DNA from: JAPOXR01 sp963662395
Lineage (GTDB): Bacteria; Pseudomonadota; Alphaproteobacteria; Rhodobacterales; Rhodobacteraceae
Reading direction: 5' to 3'
Assembly: GCA_963662395.1 (NCBI GenBank)
Contig: OY759511.1
Span: forward strand, 3,534,001 to 3,598,000
DNA: 64,000 bases
Shown here: one piece after another, positions 16,952 to 25,398 of the stretch
Numbering within the stretch: the first letter of the stretch is position 1
How the letters are laid out: each line of letters opens with the position of its first letter
Position numbers and translations under genes: made by a program
Notes under the pieces: model-generated
Told to the model about the DNA's origin: nothing
The model's database searches: none
What the model saw: only the letters and a program-made list of their open reading frames with translations

Positions 16952-18603
16952 AGCCTCCCGGCCGTGGCGGCGGCGACATCGGACGTCATCGGGCTGTCGG
17001 CGAACAGCGTTTTCCACAGTCTCGGCGTCAGTTCGCCGACCCGGGAGGCCGGGTGGGTGTCGATGCGCAGCAGCACGTCGATCAGCCAGACGCGGGGATC
17101 GACATCCTGCATCCGGCAGGTGGCGAGCAGGCCGTTGATGATCCCCGTGTGGACACCTCCCAGCTCCGTCCACGCGAACAGCCAATTCCTTTGGCCGAGC
17201 TTCACGGGCCGCAGCTTGTTCTCGACCAGGTTCGTGTCCGGGGGCACGTCCGGGTCGTCCAGGAACGTCTCCAGCGAGGCCCTGCGCCCGACCGCGTAAT
17301 CGATCGCCCTGCGGATCGGATGCTGCGGCGTCAGCACCGGATCCTTCAGCGTCCGTTCGCACCAGTCCCAGAACGCGTCCACCGCCGCACGCGACCGGGT
17401 TCCCCGCGCCGCCAGCCGCACGGTCGGCGACCGGCCGTTGATCTCCCTCTCGATCCCGTATATGGCACCGATCAGCGCCAGCGCCTCCCCGGCCATGTCC
17501 GGGTGGCTGTCCTTCCGCTCCCAGAAGTTCCGGCGCGCGTGCACCCAGCAGCCCTGGTGCGCCACCGCACCCTTGCGTGCCTCGACATGGGCCCTGTAGG
17601 CGCCGTAGCCGTTGCTCACCAGGGTTCCGGCATAGTCGCCGAGGAAGTCCGGCACATTCCCGTGCCGCCGGGAATCCGAGAACGGGAACACCACCTCGCC
17701 CCGGTCGCCGAGCACCGGCCAGAAGAAGCCCTTCCTCATGCTTCCGGGCTTGCCCGGGTTCCGCCCGGCCCGGATCGGCGTCTCGTCCATCCGGATGACG
17801 GCGCTCTCCAGCACCGAACGCCACTGCGCGTCGTGGATCGGCTTCAGGAGTGCGATCGCCCGGTTGGCCCACTCGCTGAGCGAGCCCCGGTTGACGGTGA
17901 TGCCCGCGGCGGCCAGCATCCGGTGCTGGCGGTGCAGCGGCAGGTGCCACAGGAACTTGTCGAGCAGCATCCCGGCGATGAAGGAGACGTCGGCGCAGCT
18001 GCTCTTGAAGACGCCCTCGCGGGCCGGTGCGCTCGCGAGGATCCCGGTCCCGCGGATCTTCACCTTGAGGTGGCGGTAGCGGATGACCACGTGCCGCCAG
18101 TCGAGCGTGGCCAGCCGGCAGTGGACGCGCTCCGAGATCACCTCGTAGTCGTCCTCCGCCAGCCCCTCGATCCCGGGCGGCGTCACCGTGATGTCGATCA
18201 CCGGGGCATCCGCGCCGAAGCGCAGCCCGGTGCCGTTGACCGCGTCGCCGCGATCCTTCCTCCGGCCGGGTTTGCCGCCCCGGCGGCGGTCCTTGCCGTC
18301 GGCCCTGTTCCCGCCTTCGGATCCGTCCCTGCGCCGTTCCGAACGCGATCCGTGCAGGTCGCGCTGCAATTGGGTGATCTGGGCCGTGAGCGCGGCGATC
18401 TGCGCCACAAGCTCGGCGATTTGCCCCTCCTGCGCCGCAACCGTCGCCGCCAGTTCGGCCCTGTCCGATGCCAGCCGCCGGGACAGCCCGATCAGCGACC
18501 GGAGCGATTCCCCGGCCTCCGGCGGCAGCGCGCCGTCCCCGATCAGGCGGGACAGCTCCCGCCCGAGCGCCTCGACATCGCCGACATCGGGCGACGCACT
18601 CAT
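16924..18603 (-). CDS. tnpC: IS66 transposase TnpC
   Basis: DDE transposase of 559 residues. An N-terminal coiled coil (about residues 30-85, ending with QITQLQRDLHGSRSERRR) is followed by a basic linker, an IS66 core with DKFLWHLPLHRQ, RMDETPI (first Asp), VSNGYGAY, CWVHARRNFWE, and NLVENKLRPVKLGQRNWLF (Glu), and a short IS66 C-terminal motif VWLIDVLLRI. The ATG overlaps the methylase stop as ATGA, so translation is coupled to the methylase rather than to tnpB. Orientation opposite to tnpA and tnpB is the unusual feature. Confidence 0.93.
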   Translation of the reverse strand: MSASPDVGDVEALGRELSRLIGDGALPPEAGESLRSLIGLSRRLASDRAELAATVAAQEGQIAELVAQIAALTAQITQLQRDLHGSRSERRRDGSEGGNRADGKDRRRGGKPGRRKDRGDAVNGTGLRFGADAPVIDITVTPPGIEGLAEDDYEVISERVHCRLATLDWRHVVIRYRHLKVKIRGTGILASAPAREGVFKSSCADVSFIAGMLLDKFLWHLPLHRQHRMLAAAGITVNRGSLSEWANRAIALLKPIHDAQWRSVLESAVIRMDETPIRAGRNPGKPGSMRKGFFWPVLGDRGEVVFPFSDSRRHGNVPDFLGDYAGTLVSNGYGAYRAHVEARKGAVAHQGCWVHARRNFWERKDSHPDMAGEALALIGAIYGIEREINGRSPTVRLAARGTRSRAAVDAFWDWCERTLKDPVLTPQHPIRRAIDYAVGRRASLETFLDDPDVPPDTNLVENKLRPVKLGQRNWLFAWTELGGVHTGIINGLLATCRMQDVDPRVWLIDVLLRIDTHPASRVGELTPRLWKTLFADSPMTSDVAAATAGRLQPAARGTA

Positions 18604-19265
18604 TCCCCGGCCTCGACCGCCATGATCGCCGCAAGCACCGCCAAACGCTCGGCCCGGGGCATCGCCCGGTAGCGGCGGCCCCAGCCCGCCGCCTTCCGCT
18701 TCACGGTCTGGCGGTGGGTGAAGTCCCGTCCGGCCAGGGACGCCCAGTGCACCCGGTCGGGCGCGAAGTTGAACCACAGCTTCTCGGTGACGATGCAGGC
18801 CTGGTTGCTGACCTGCAGCTCAAGCGAGCGCCAGTCGGCAAGGTGCGCGTCGTAGAGCCGGGACGGATAACCGGAGATCATCACCCGGCAATCCAGCGAC
18901 TTCAGCAGGTCGAGGAGACGGGCATGGTCACCGTCCGTGAAGTCAAAGCGGTAGCGCCGCCGCGACCGGCGCGTCGATTGCACGTAGGGCGGGTCGCAGT
19001 AGACCAGTTCGCGGCCCCGGAACGGGAACCTCCCGAGAAGGCTCAGGGCGCAGCCATGGTGGAGTTCGACCGGGTGGTCGCATCCGAAGCCGTCGATCGC
19101 ACGGCGGTTGAGGTCGATGCCGATGTTGCGGATCGCAGACGGCTTGCGCTTCATCACGGCACCGCCCCCAAGGAACGGCTCGATGTACACGTCATGCGGG
19201 GGCATCGCCGAAATGATCGCCTGGCAAAGCCCCGTCGTCGCCTTGGACCCATACCATGCCGCCAT
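18600..19265 (-). CDS. D12-class (Dam-like) DNA adenine N6-methyltransferase, transposon passenger
   Basis: Protein of 221 residues. It starts MAAWYGSKATTGLCQ; the SAM-binding loop EPFLGGGAVM lies near residue 29 and the catalytic motif VYCDPPYVQST near residue 96, so DPPY is intact. The D12 class modifies adenine N6 in short sites; the recognition sequence cannot be read from the sequence. It lies inside the IS66 ends and its stop overlaps the tnpC ATG by 4 bases. A related methylase is coupled in the same way to a different transposase at 30326. A role in marking transposon ends or controlling transposase, as Dam does for Tn10 and Tn5, is inference. Confidence 0.88.
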   Translation of the reverse strand: MAAWYGSKATTGLCQAIISAMPPHDVYIEPFLGGGAVMKRKPSAIRNIGIDLNRRAIDGFGCDHPVELHHGCALSLLGRFPFRGRELVYCDPPYVQSTRRSRRRYRFDFTDGDHARLLDLLKSLDCRVMISGYPSRLYDAHLADWRSLELQVSNQACIVTEKLWFNFAPDRVHWASLAGRDFTHRQTVKRKAAGWGRRYRAMPRAERLAVLAAIMAVEAGE

Positions 19266-19389
19266 TGCCGCCCCAGATGTGATTCGCCCGGACGGCAAAC
19301 CCATAGGACGGGCCGACTATGCAGTCAAACGAAAAAACAACCGATCAGGTCGGGAACCAACGCCGTGCTTTAATCGCTTACTCCCGGGT

Positions 19390-21303
19390 CACATGCCGGC
19401 CGGCCGGATCGTCCGGCCGCTCGCGGGCAAGAGGGACAGGTCCCGGACCCGGAAGGCGGTGATGGCGTCGAAGGCGAGGCATTTCTTCAGGTCATCGGCC
19501 GCATCGAGGTGCCGGTCCTCGATGCGGGTGCCGGTCTTCAGCGCATGGAAGAAGCGTTCGATCCGCCAGCGCAGCTCGTGTCAGCGCACCGCCATGCGGG
19601 CGGTGTCGAGGCCGGCCCGGCCCTCGGTGGTCGGCAGCATCCGGTGCAGCGGCCCGTTGCCCTTCTTTCCCTTCCCCGCCGCCAGGCGGCGGGGCGGGTT
19701 CTCCTCCAGGGCGGAGACGGCGGTCATGCGGACCGGCGCCTCGCCCGCCCGGTCCTGCGGGGGCATGAGGTCGACCGGCGCGCAGCGCAGCGCCGGCCTC
19801 GCCGGTTCGGCCCGCCGCGGGCGGGAGTCACGATCTTCCGCTCTCCCGCCGGTTCCGTCTCCAGGACGTGGTCCCGGAGGTCCGCGCCTTCGCCCGAGGC
19901 CGGCGCCACCCGGCGCTTCGAGCCGCGCGAGGCCCGGACCAGCAGCGCCGCCCCGGTCTCCTCGGCGCGCGAGATCAGCTCCCGGAAGTCGCCCTCGGCC
20001 TCGCAGACCGTCACCACCCGGGTGTCCGGGCAGGCGCGCGAGCTCCTGCGCCCGGTCGAGCCCGGTGAGCCGGCGGATACTGTCCCTGCCCTCCGCCCGG
20101 CGGAACTGCGCGTCCGCCTCGAACATCCCGGGATGCCGACCCACGGCGTTCACCGCCACGCCGACATGGGCCAGGATGCCCGAGCTTCCCTTGCCGCCCC
20201 CGCCAGGCCCGCCCCGGCCGGATGTCCGCGAAAGGCCGTCATGGTTCAGCGTCGTCGTATCCTGCATGGCCGGCACCAGCCGCTCGGCGCGGCAGCGCTC
20301 CACCGTCTGCTCGAAATGCGAATCCGGCATGTGCTCCATCGTCACCGCCTCGCCGGACAGCAGCCGCCAGGCCGCCGCCTGCTGCGCCCTTCCGGGGAAG
20401 ATCGCCGGCAGATGCTTGCCCGGATGCCTGATCCGGGCACCGCCCATCCCGGCGATCCGCCGCCTGACCCGGCCGTCGGGGTGCGTGCTCCTTCCGTGTT
20501 CCCGTTCGGCCCATCCCCCCTTGGTGTACATCGATCCGGACCAGCCGGGAACCTGCTCCGGCCCGAGGTCGGCTCCGGGCAGCACTTCCATCCCGCGGCC
20601 CGGTAGCCCGGGCCGGACATCTCCGGCCCGGTGAAGGTCTGCGCCAGCACCGGGCGCTCGCCACAGGCCGCCGCCCGGGCGTCGGGGTGCGTGCCGTCGC
20701 CAGGCGAAGGACCCGGGAGGCAAGACCCTTCACACGGACGCCGGAAAGCGGAAGGAAGCGGTTGTTGCACACGACCTTGCCGATATTGGCCACGCGGGCG
20801 TCGGCCGACCAGCCGATGACACCATCGCGCGGCCCGAGCTGCATCCCGGACGCAGTGAAGCCGATGCCGCCCGGCACCCCGTGCCGCTCCGAGCGGACCC
20901 GGTACCGGACCTGCCCGCCCGGCGGACGCCGCCACCCCTCCGGGTGGTGCGTCTCGATCATCGCCTCCCGGCGGCGGCGATCCGCCGCTTCCGTCACCGG
21001 TTCGAGCGACAGGATGCCAAGGCCCCGAAGCGGACACGAGACGGAATTGTCGGGGAAGTCCGGCGCAGGGCGGGCGTGCAGCTCGAGCGCCGTCGCCTCC
21101 GGAAGACGCACCCCCGTCTCCTCGGCCAGGCGCGGCAGGAGCTTGCGCGCCGAGCCAAGGCACGGCCTGCCGACGCCGCCGAACCGGTTCTCCCTCTCGC
21201 AGAACTCGCGGGCCGGCGTGGTCCGCGTCGGCTCGCCGCCCTTGCAGGCCAGGCCGAACCACTCCACTGTCTCCGCCGGGATCCGACGCATGCCGATCTG
21301 CAT
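19390..21303 (-). pseudogene. 5' part of a DUF4338 + Tn5-like DDE transposase gene
   Basis: Read leftwards, several frames in succession resemble one long protein: an N-terminal unit (MQIGMRRIPAETVEWFGLA), a DUF4338 (DruA-like) unit with GGQVRYRV, GPRDGVIGWSADAR and VCNNRFLPLSGVRVKGLASR around 20760-20900, an LVETFTGPE/YRAAGWK-like motif near 20610, then a Tn5-like DDE unit with AVTMEHMPDSHFEQ and PAMQDTTTLNHDG near 20260-20340, and SRPAEETGAALLVRAS-like sequence near 19940. Multiple frameshifts make it a pseudogene. The 3' end continues at 16182 after the IS66 insertion. Confidence 0.65.
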
Positions 21304-21344
21304 GGCCGCGTGATCCGCATGGAATCGGGTCCGGGGTGAGGTGT

Positions 21345-21543
21345 GTGTAATTGATAGGGCCGGGGGAGGTGGAGGCGGCTGCGAGGCTTCAGGCATCCGG
21401 CACGGGTCATCACCGGGGTGACGTCCAGGGATGGAATCGAGGTGATCGAGGCAGCAGGGCCAGACAACAGATCAGAAAACCAACCAGCACGGGTCGCCGC
21501 CTGACCGGTGCCCATCAAATACCGGATTCGACAATACCTCTGA
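21345..21543 (+). mobile_element. IS256-family relic, 3' end only
   Basis: The reverse complement matches the 3' end of the intact IS256 (the region 21730-21900), including its terminal gacaatacctc. The outer end abuts coding-looking DNA at 21545. The terminal sequence aataccggattcgacaatac recurs at 58268, next to the other ATPase module. Confidence 0.7.
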
Positions 21544-21544
21544 C

Positions 21545-21699
21545 TTCAAAGATGTAACCGTCAGTGAAAGTCGATTCGACACCGACGAACTGGTGCGAGT
21601 TGGCCGGGAAGTCAATTTGACTGTCCACAGTTCCTTCGGGGCCGCCTTGGGCACTATGGAAGTTGGGGCGGTAGTCTCGATATTCTGCACTTCGCTCAT
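21545..21699 (-). pseudogene. 5' fragment of an unidentified gene divergent from the ATPase
   Basis: A minus-strand start (MSEVQNIET) soon runs into another frame reading EYRDYRPNFHSAQGGPEG, which looks more protein-like (DSQIDFPANSHQFVGVESTF, then TDGYIFEVRG). This suggests a frameshifted gene start truncated by the IS256 relic at 21543. The intact IS256 inserted just upstream of it. The family is not recognised. Confidence 0.3.
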
Positions 21700-21714
21700 G
21701 CCTAGATTATTGTC

Positions 21715-23123
21715 GAGCTATTGTCAAAAGTGGTGTTCGGGGTGTCAGTCAAGCGGCGATCCTTGCTGGCTGATTGTCTGATTTATCGTCTGATGTTGCT
21801 TCCTCGACTACCTCGATACCATTTCTGAACTTCACTCCGGTGATGACCTTCCCCAGCTCCCTGAAGCCGTGCAGCCGTCTCCACCTCCCCTGAGCACACA
21901 GACCCAGCTTGAAGATCATGTGCAGCATGCCGTCACGGGTCAGACATCCCTTTGAGCGGCTGGTCCGGTGGCGGATGGTGGCGAAGGTGGATTCGATCGG
22001 ATTGGTGGTCCGGATACTCCGCCAGTGCTTGGCCGGGAAATCGTAGAAGGTCATCAATTCGTCCCGGTCCTTCTCGAGGCACCCGACCGCCTTCGGATAC
22101 TTGTCCTCCCAGGTCTCGATGAAGAGATCGAACGCGGCCCCGGCATTCTTCTTCGTGTCGGCCTGCCAGATGTCGTGCAGCGCCTGCCTGGCCTTGGGCT
22201 GCACCGATTTCGGCAGGGCATTGAGCACATTTGCAGTCTTGTGCATCCAACATCGCTGATGGCGTGTCCCGGGCCAGATCTCCTCCTGTGCCGCCCAGAA
22301 GCCCATGGCGCCGTCTCCGATGGCCAGTTCAGGCGCATTCATGCCGCGGGCCTTCAGCCCCACGAGGACCTCCCGCCAGCTCTGGGTGGATTCACGAACA
22401 CCATCCTCTACCGCCAGCAGGTGCTTCTCTCCCTGGTCATTGACGCCGATGACCACCAGGCAGCAGAGCTTCGCATGTTCGGCCCTCAGCCCGCTATAGA
22501 TGCCATCCACCCACGCATAGACCCAGCGATCCCTGTTCAGGGGCCTCTTGCGCCATTCCTCGTATTCCCGCCTCCAGGAGGCCTTGAGGCGGGAGACGGT
22601 GCTTGCAGACAATCCTTTCGCTTCGGGGCCCACCAGGGCCTCGAGGGCCGGGCCCATCTCGCCGGTGGAGACGCCCTTGAGATAGAGCCAGGAGACACTC
22701 GCCTCCAGCGAGCGTGACTTCCGCAGCCAGGGCGGCACCAGGGCCGAGCGGAAGGCCACCGGCTCGCCGGCCCTGGAGCGGATCTTGGGTATGCGGACGG
22801 TGATCGGACCGATCCCGGTCTGGATTTCCCGCTCGGGCAGGTATCCGTTGCGCACGACACCGGCCCTTCCATCCTCGAGACGGCGGTCCTCGAGCCCGGC
22901 AAGCACTTCCTGAAGCTCGGCCTCCACGGCCAAGTGAACGATCTTCCTGGCCCCGGTGCGGATCAACTCTGCCAGCGGATCACGGGGCTTTGCGTGATCT
23001 GCAAGTTCGTATATATTCGTGGACATGGCGGTGTACTCCCCGGTTGGTGTTTGTCGTGAATTCAATCAACCAGATATGCCGCCTGCCTTCAAACCCCCCG
23101 AACACCACTTTTGACAATAGCTC
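21715..23123 (-). mobile_element. Complete IS256-family insertion sequence
   Basis: Element of 1409 bp with about 28-bp terminal inverted repeats beginning gagctattgtcaaaagtggt, flanked by the 9-bp direct repeat attattgtc at 21706-21714 and 23124-23132. One intact transposase is present. Family-typical target duplication and open frame suggest a recent insertion. It sits 56 bases upstream of the ATPase start at 23180 and probably separates that gene from its original promoter. Confidence 0.93.
21749..23026 (-). CDS. IS256-family (Mutator-type) transposase
   Basis: DDE transposase of 425 residues starting MSTNIYELADHAKPRDPL. The catalytic residues are visible: Asp in YAWVDGIYSGLR, Asp in ELAIGDGAMGFWAA, and Glu in TTNPIESTFATIRHRT. 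The CWMHKTANVLNALPKSVQ segment is typical of the Mutator family, and length is normal. It is the reference copy for relics at 14535, 21345, 24895 and 57697. Confidence 0.93.
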   Translation of the reverse strand: MSTNIYELADHAKPRDPLAELIRTGARKIVHLAVEAELQEVLAGLEDRRLEDGRAGVVRNGYLPEREIQTGIGPITVRIPKIRSRAGEPVAFRSALVPPWLRKSRSLEASVSWLYLKGVSTGEMGPALEALVGPEAKGLSASTVSRLKASWRREYEEWRKRPLNRDRWVYAWVDGIYSGLRAEHAKLCCLVVIGVNDQGEKHLLAVEDGVRESTQSWREVLVGLKARGMNAPELAIGDGAMGFWAAQEEIWPGTRHQRCWMHKTANVLNALPKSVQPKARQALHDIWQADTKKNAGAAFDLFIETWEDKYPKAVGCLEKDRDELMTFYDFPAKHWRSIRTTNPIESTFATIRHRTSRSKGCLTRDGMLHMIFKLGLCAQGRWRRLHGFRELGKVITGVKFRNGIEVVEEATSDDKSDNQPARIAA

Positions 23124-23179
23124 ATTATTGTCCTGTCCAACGGTATGGACAGGGTAATGCCTTCAAGAGGAGAGTCGCC

Positions 23180-24232
23180 ATGATCCAATTGAGCAGTTTC
23201 AACGTTATTCACTATCGCGGCATCGACGGGCTCTCGATACCTCATCTATCCAGGGCCAATTTGATTACTGGTGCAAATGGGGTAGGAAAGACAGCGTTGA
23301 TCGAGGCAATGTGGTTGTTCACAGGACGATACAATCCCAGCCTGCTGTGGAACATCAACTTGCAGCGCAATAAAGGCATTCCGGCGAACCCTCTCTCCCG
23401 ATTGACTGTCGGTGACCTGGAGATATTCGGTGTTGAAAACGGTTCCCGCCGCACACTCAAATTCGGTTTTGAGGAGATAGAGGGGAGATTTTCAAACAAG
23501 CGAATTGCCGGTGACATGCGAGAGGATTTGAAGAGATTGCCTCCAGTTGTAGGGATCATAAGAACCCATTTGGATGGAAAGCTTGTCAAGGGTGGATCAG
23601 AAAGCATTCACGTAACGCCTTCTGGGTCCGTGTTGTTTGTGTCTCCAAACATACCGGCTGGCCGTAATGGCTGCGTAATAGAGAGCACAAGATTTCAACA
23701 CGAGACTTCGGGTGAATTCCTGAACCGATACTCCGGTCTCGTCAGGGAAGGTCGCAAGAAGGAGTTGGCAAGAGCAATTGATTTGGTTGCGCCCAACGTT
23801 GAGGAAGTGGAGATTCTGACGGACGAAGATGGGGAGTCATATCTGTCCGTAAAGATCTCGGACGAACGGCCGCGCCCTCTTCACGACCTCGGAGGTGGAT
23901 CTGAAAGGCTGGTTCGTCTCCTGCTCGGGTTTTCGGCGTCTCAAGATGCAGTCCTGCTTTCGGATGAACTGGAAAACGGTATCCATCATTCCAGGCAACG
24001 AAAAATCTGGGATATGGCACGTCAATGGATGAATCTGTGGAACGTGCAATTCGTAGCGACGACCCATAGTGCAGAACTCATAGACGCGGCCGTTGACGCA
24101 TTTGCTGGTTGTCCCGGAGATCTCGCGATCCACAAGCTCTATCGAAACGAGACTGCCAGTCAGACGGAAGTCGCAACATTTACTGGTGACGCGCTCGCAG
24201 GGGCACGTAGCCTGGACCTGGAGGTTCGTTAG
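23180..24232 (+). CDS. AAA family ATPase (OLD/SMC-like head), partner of DUF3226 protein
   Basis: ATPase of 350 residues with Walker A TGANGVGKTAL near residue 27, an ABC-like signature region DLGGGSERLVRLLL near residue 238, Walker B DAVLLSDELENGIHH near residue 258 and a switch His in VATTHSAELID. The ATG at 23180 follows aagaggagag; upstream in-frame codons come from the IS boundary. The stop overlaps the GTG of the next gene (TAGTG). Such ATPases paired with a TOPRIM-type protein resemble a split OLD nuclease and occur in anti-phage systems such as PARIS and Gabija-like modules. That function is inferred from architecture. Confidence 0.8.
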   Translation: MIQLSSFNVIHYRGIDGLSIPHLSRANLITGANGVGKTALIEAMWLFTGRYNPSLLWNINLQRNKGIPANPLSRLTVGDLEIFGVENGSRRTLKFGFEEIEGRFSNKRIAGDMREDLKRLPPVVGIIRTHLDGKLVKGGSESIHVTPSGSVLFVSPNIPAGRNGCVIESTRFQHETSGEFLNRYSGLVREGRKKELARAIDLVAPNVEEVEILTDEDGESYLSVKISDERPRPLHDLGGGSERLVRLLLGFSASQDAVLLSDELENGIHHSRQRKIWDMARQWMNLWNVQFVATTHSAELIDAAVDAFAGCPGDLAIHKLYRNETASQTEVATFTGDALAGARSLDLEVR

Positions 24233-24891
24233 TGGTTCAAGATGAGGAAGTCGACGGTCGAAGGCCAAGATTGAGATTGGACTCCGACCAGATCTTGCTG
24301 GTCGAGGGCAAGGACGAGGTCAATCTGTTGCATGCCTTGATCAGGCATCGCCTGCCCGCTGCAGAATCGGACATTCAGGTCATTGATGCAGGTGGAAGAG
24401 ACCAATTTCCCTCGCGTTTGAAGGCGATAAGAGTCGCAACCCAAACTCGCCCGACACTCCGATCAATAGGCGTTGTCAGGGATGCAGACGACAACCCTGA
24501 AGGAGCCTTTCAGAGCGTCTGCAATCACCTTGAAAGGGCCGAATTTCCGGTGCCTGAACACCACGCAAGTCATTCGGGTGGCGTGCCTTCTGTTGGCGTG
24601 TTTGTTGTGCCTGATGGCCTCCAATCCGGCGCCATTGAGACCTTGTGCCGTCGATCTGTGGAAAGTTCCGACACTGCTCGGTGTGTTGAACTGTACCTGG
24701 ATTGTCTGAAGAAATGCAGTGCTTTGGAGTCACGCAGCTTGGACAAGAGCTTTACGCACGCCTACTTGGCGGCTGCACGCGACCCGGTAGCCAGAGTCGG
24801 AGAAGGCGCGCGCAAGGGCGCATGGAATCTGGATTCCCGTGCTTTTGATGAACTGGTGGACTTTCCTTCTGTCTGTTTCGGGGCATCGTGA
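24232..24891 (+). CDS. DUF3226 (TOPRIM-like) protein
   Basis: Protein of 219 residues. LLVEGKDEVNLLHALI near residue 24 carries the TOPRIM-type Glu motif, and GVVRDADDNPEGAF near residue 80 the DxD motif that would bind metal. This matches DUF3226, a TOPRIM-fold family usually found next to an AAA ATPase. The GTG start is inside the ATPase stop, so the pair is translationally coupled. The likely role is the nuclease or nucleotide-modifying arm of an ATPase-gated effector. The downstream end meets an IS256 relic four bases after the stop. Confidence 0.75.
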   Translation: MVQDEEVDGRRPRLRLDSDQILLVEGKDEVNLLHALIRHRLPAAESDIQVIDAGGRDQFPSRLKAIRVATQTRPTLRSIGVVRDADDNPEGAFQSVCNHLERAEFPVPEHHASHSGGVPSVGVFVVPDGLQSGAIETLCRRSVESSDTARCVELYLDCLKKCSALESRSLDKSFTHAYLAAARDPVARVGEGARKGAWNLDSRAFDELVDFPSVCFGAS

Positions 24892-24894
24892 TCT

Positions 24895-25398
24895 GAGCTA
24901 TTGTCGAATCCGGTGTTCGGGGAATTTGAAAGCTGGCGGCATGTCCGGCCCGCTCATCGTGCCGGACAACGAGCCAGGGAGTGCACGGCCATGTCCGCGA
25001 ATGCATGCGAACTTGCAGATCACGCAAAGCCCCGTGGTCCGCTGGCAGAGCTGATCCGGACAGGTGCCAGGCAGCTCGTGCACCTGGCCGTGGAGATCGA
25101 GCTCCAGGAAAGGCTTGCCGGGCTCGAGGACCGCCGTCTCGAGGATGGAAGGGCCGGTGTCGTGCAGGGCGGCTACCTGCCCGAGCGGGAGATCCGGACC
25201 GGAATCGGCCCGATCACCGTCCGCATGCCCGGGATCCGCTCCCGCACCGGAGAGCCGGCGGCCTTCCGCTCGGGCAGGTAGCCCCCTGGCTGCGAGTGTC
25301 TCCTGGCTCTGGCTCGAGGGCGTCTCCACCGGCGGGACGGGCCCGGCTCTCGAGGCGGGCCTTCCCGGAAGCGAAAGGATTGTCTGCAAGCACCGCCC
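24895..25398 (+). mobile_element. IS256-family relic, 5' end and N-terminal codons
   Basis: The terminus gagctattgtcgaatccggt and the coding start MSANACELADHAKPRGPLAE near 24991 match the intact IS256. The frame continues through LAGLEDRRLEDGRAGV and IGPITVRMPGIRSR-like sequence and is then cut at 25398 by an IS4-family element. Confidence 0.8.

Larger units (their letters stand above)
16191..19381. mobile_element. Complete IS66-family transposon carrying a DNA adenine methylase
   Basis: The element is bounded by perfect 23-bp terminal inverted repeats (gtaagcgattaaagcacggc at the left, then gtt) and flanked by an 8-bp direct repeat tcccgggt at 16183-16190 and 19382-19389, the target-duplication length typical of IS66. 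The contents are tnpA and tnpB on the plus strand, then tnpC and a methylase on the minus strand, so tnpC converges on tnpB. In ordinary IS66 elements tnpA, tnpB and tnpC run in one direction and no methylase is present. All four reading frames are open, so the element may be active. It landed in a Tn5/DUF4338-type transposase gene. Confidence 0.93.
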
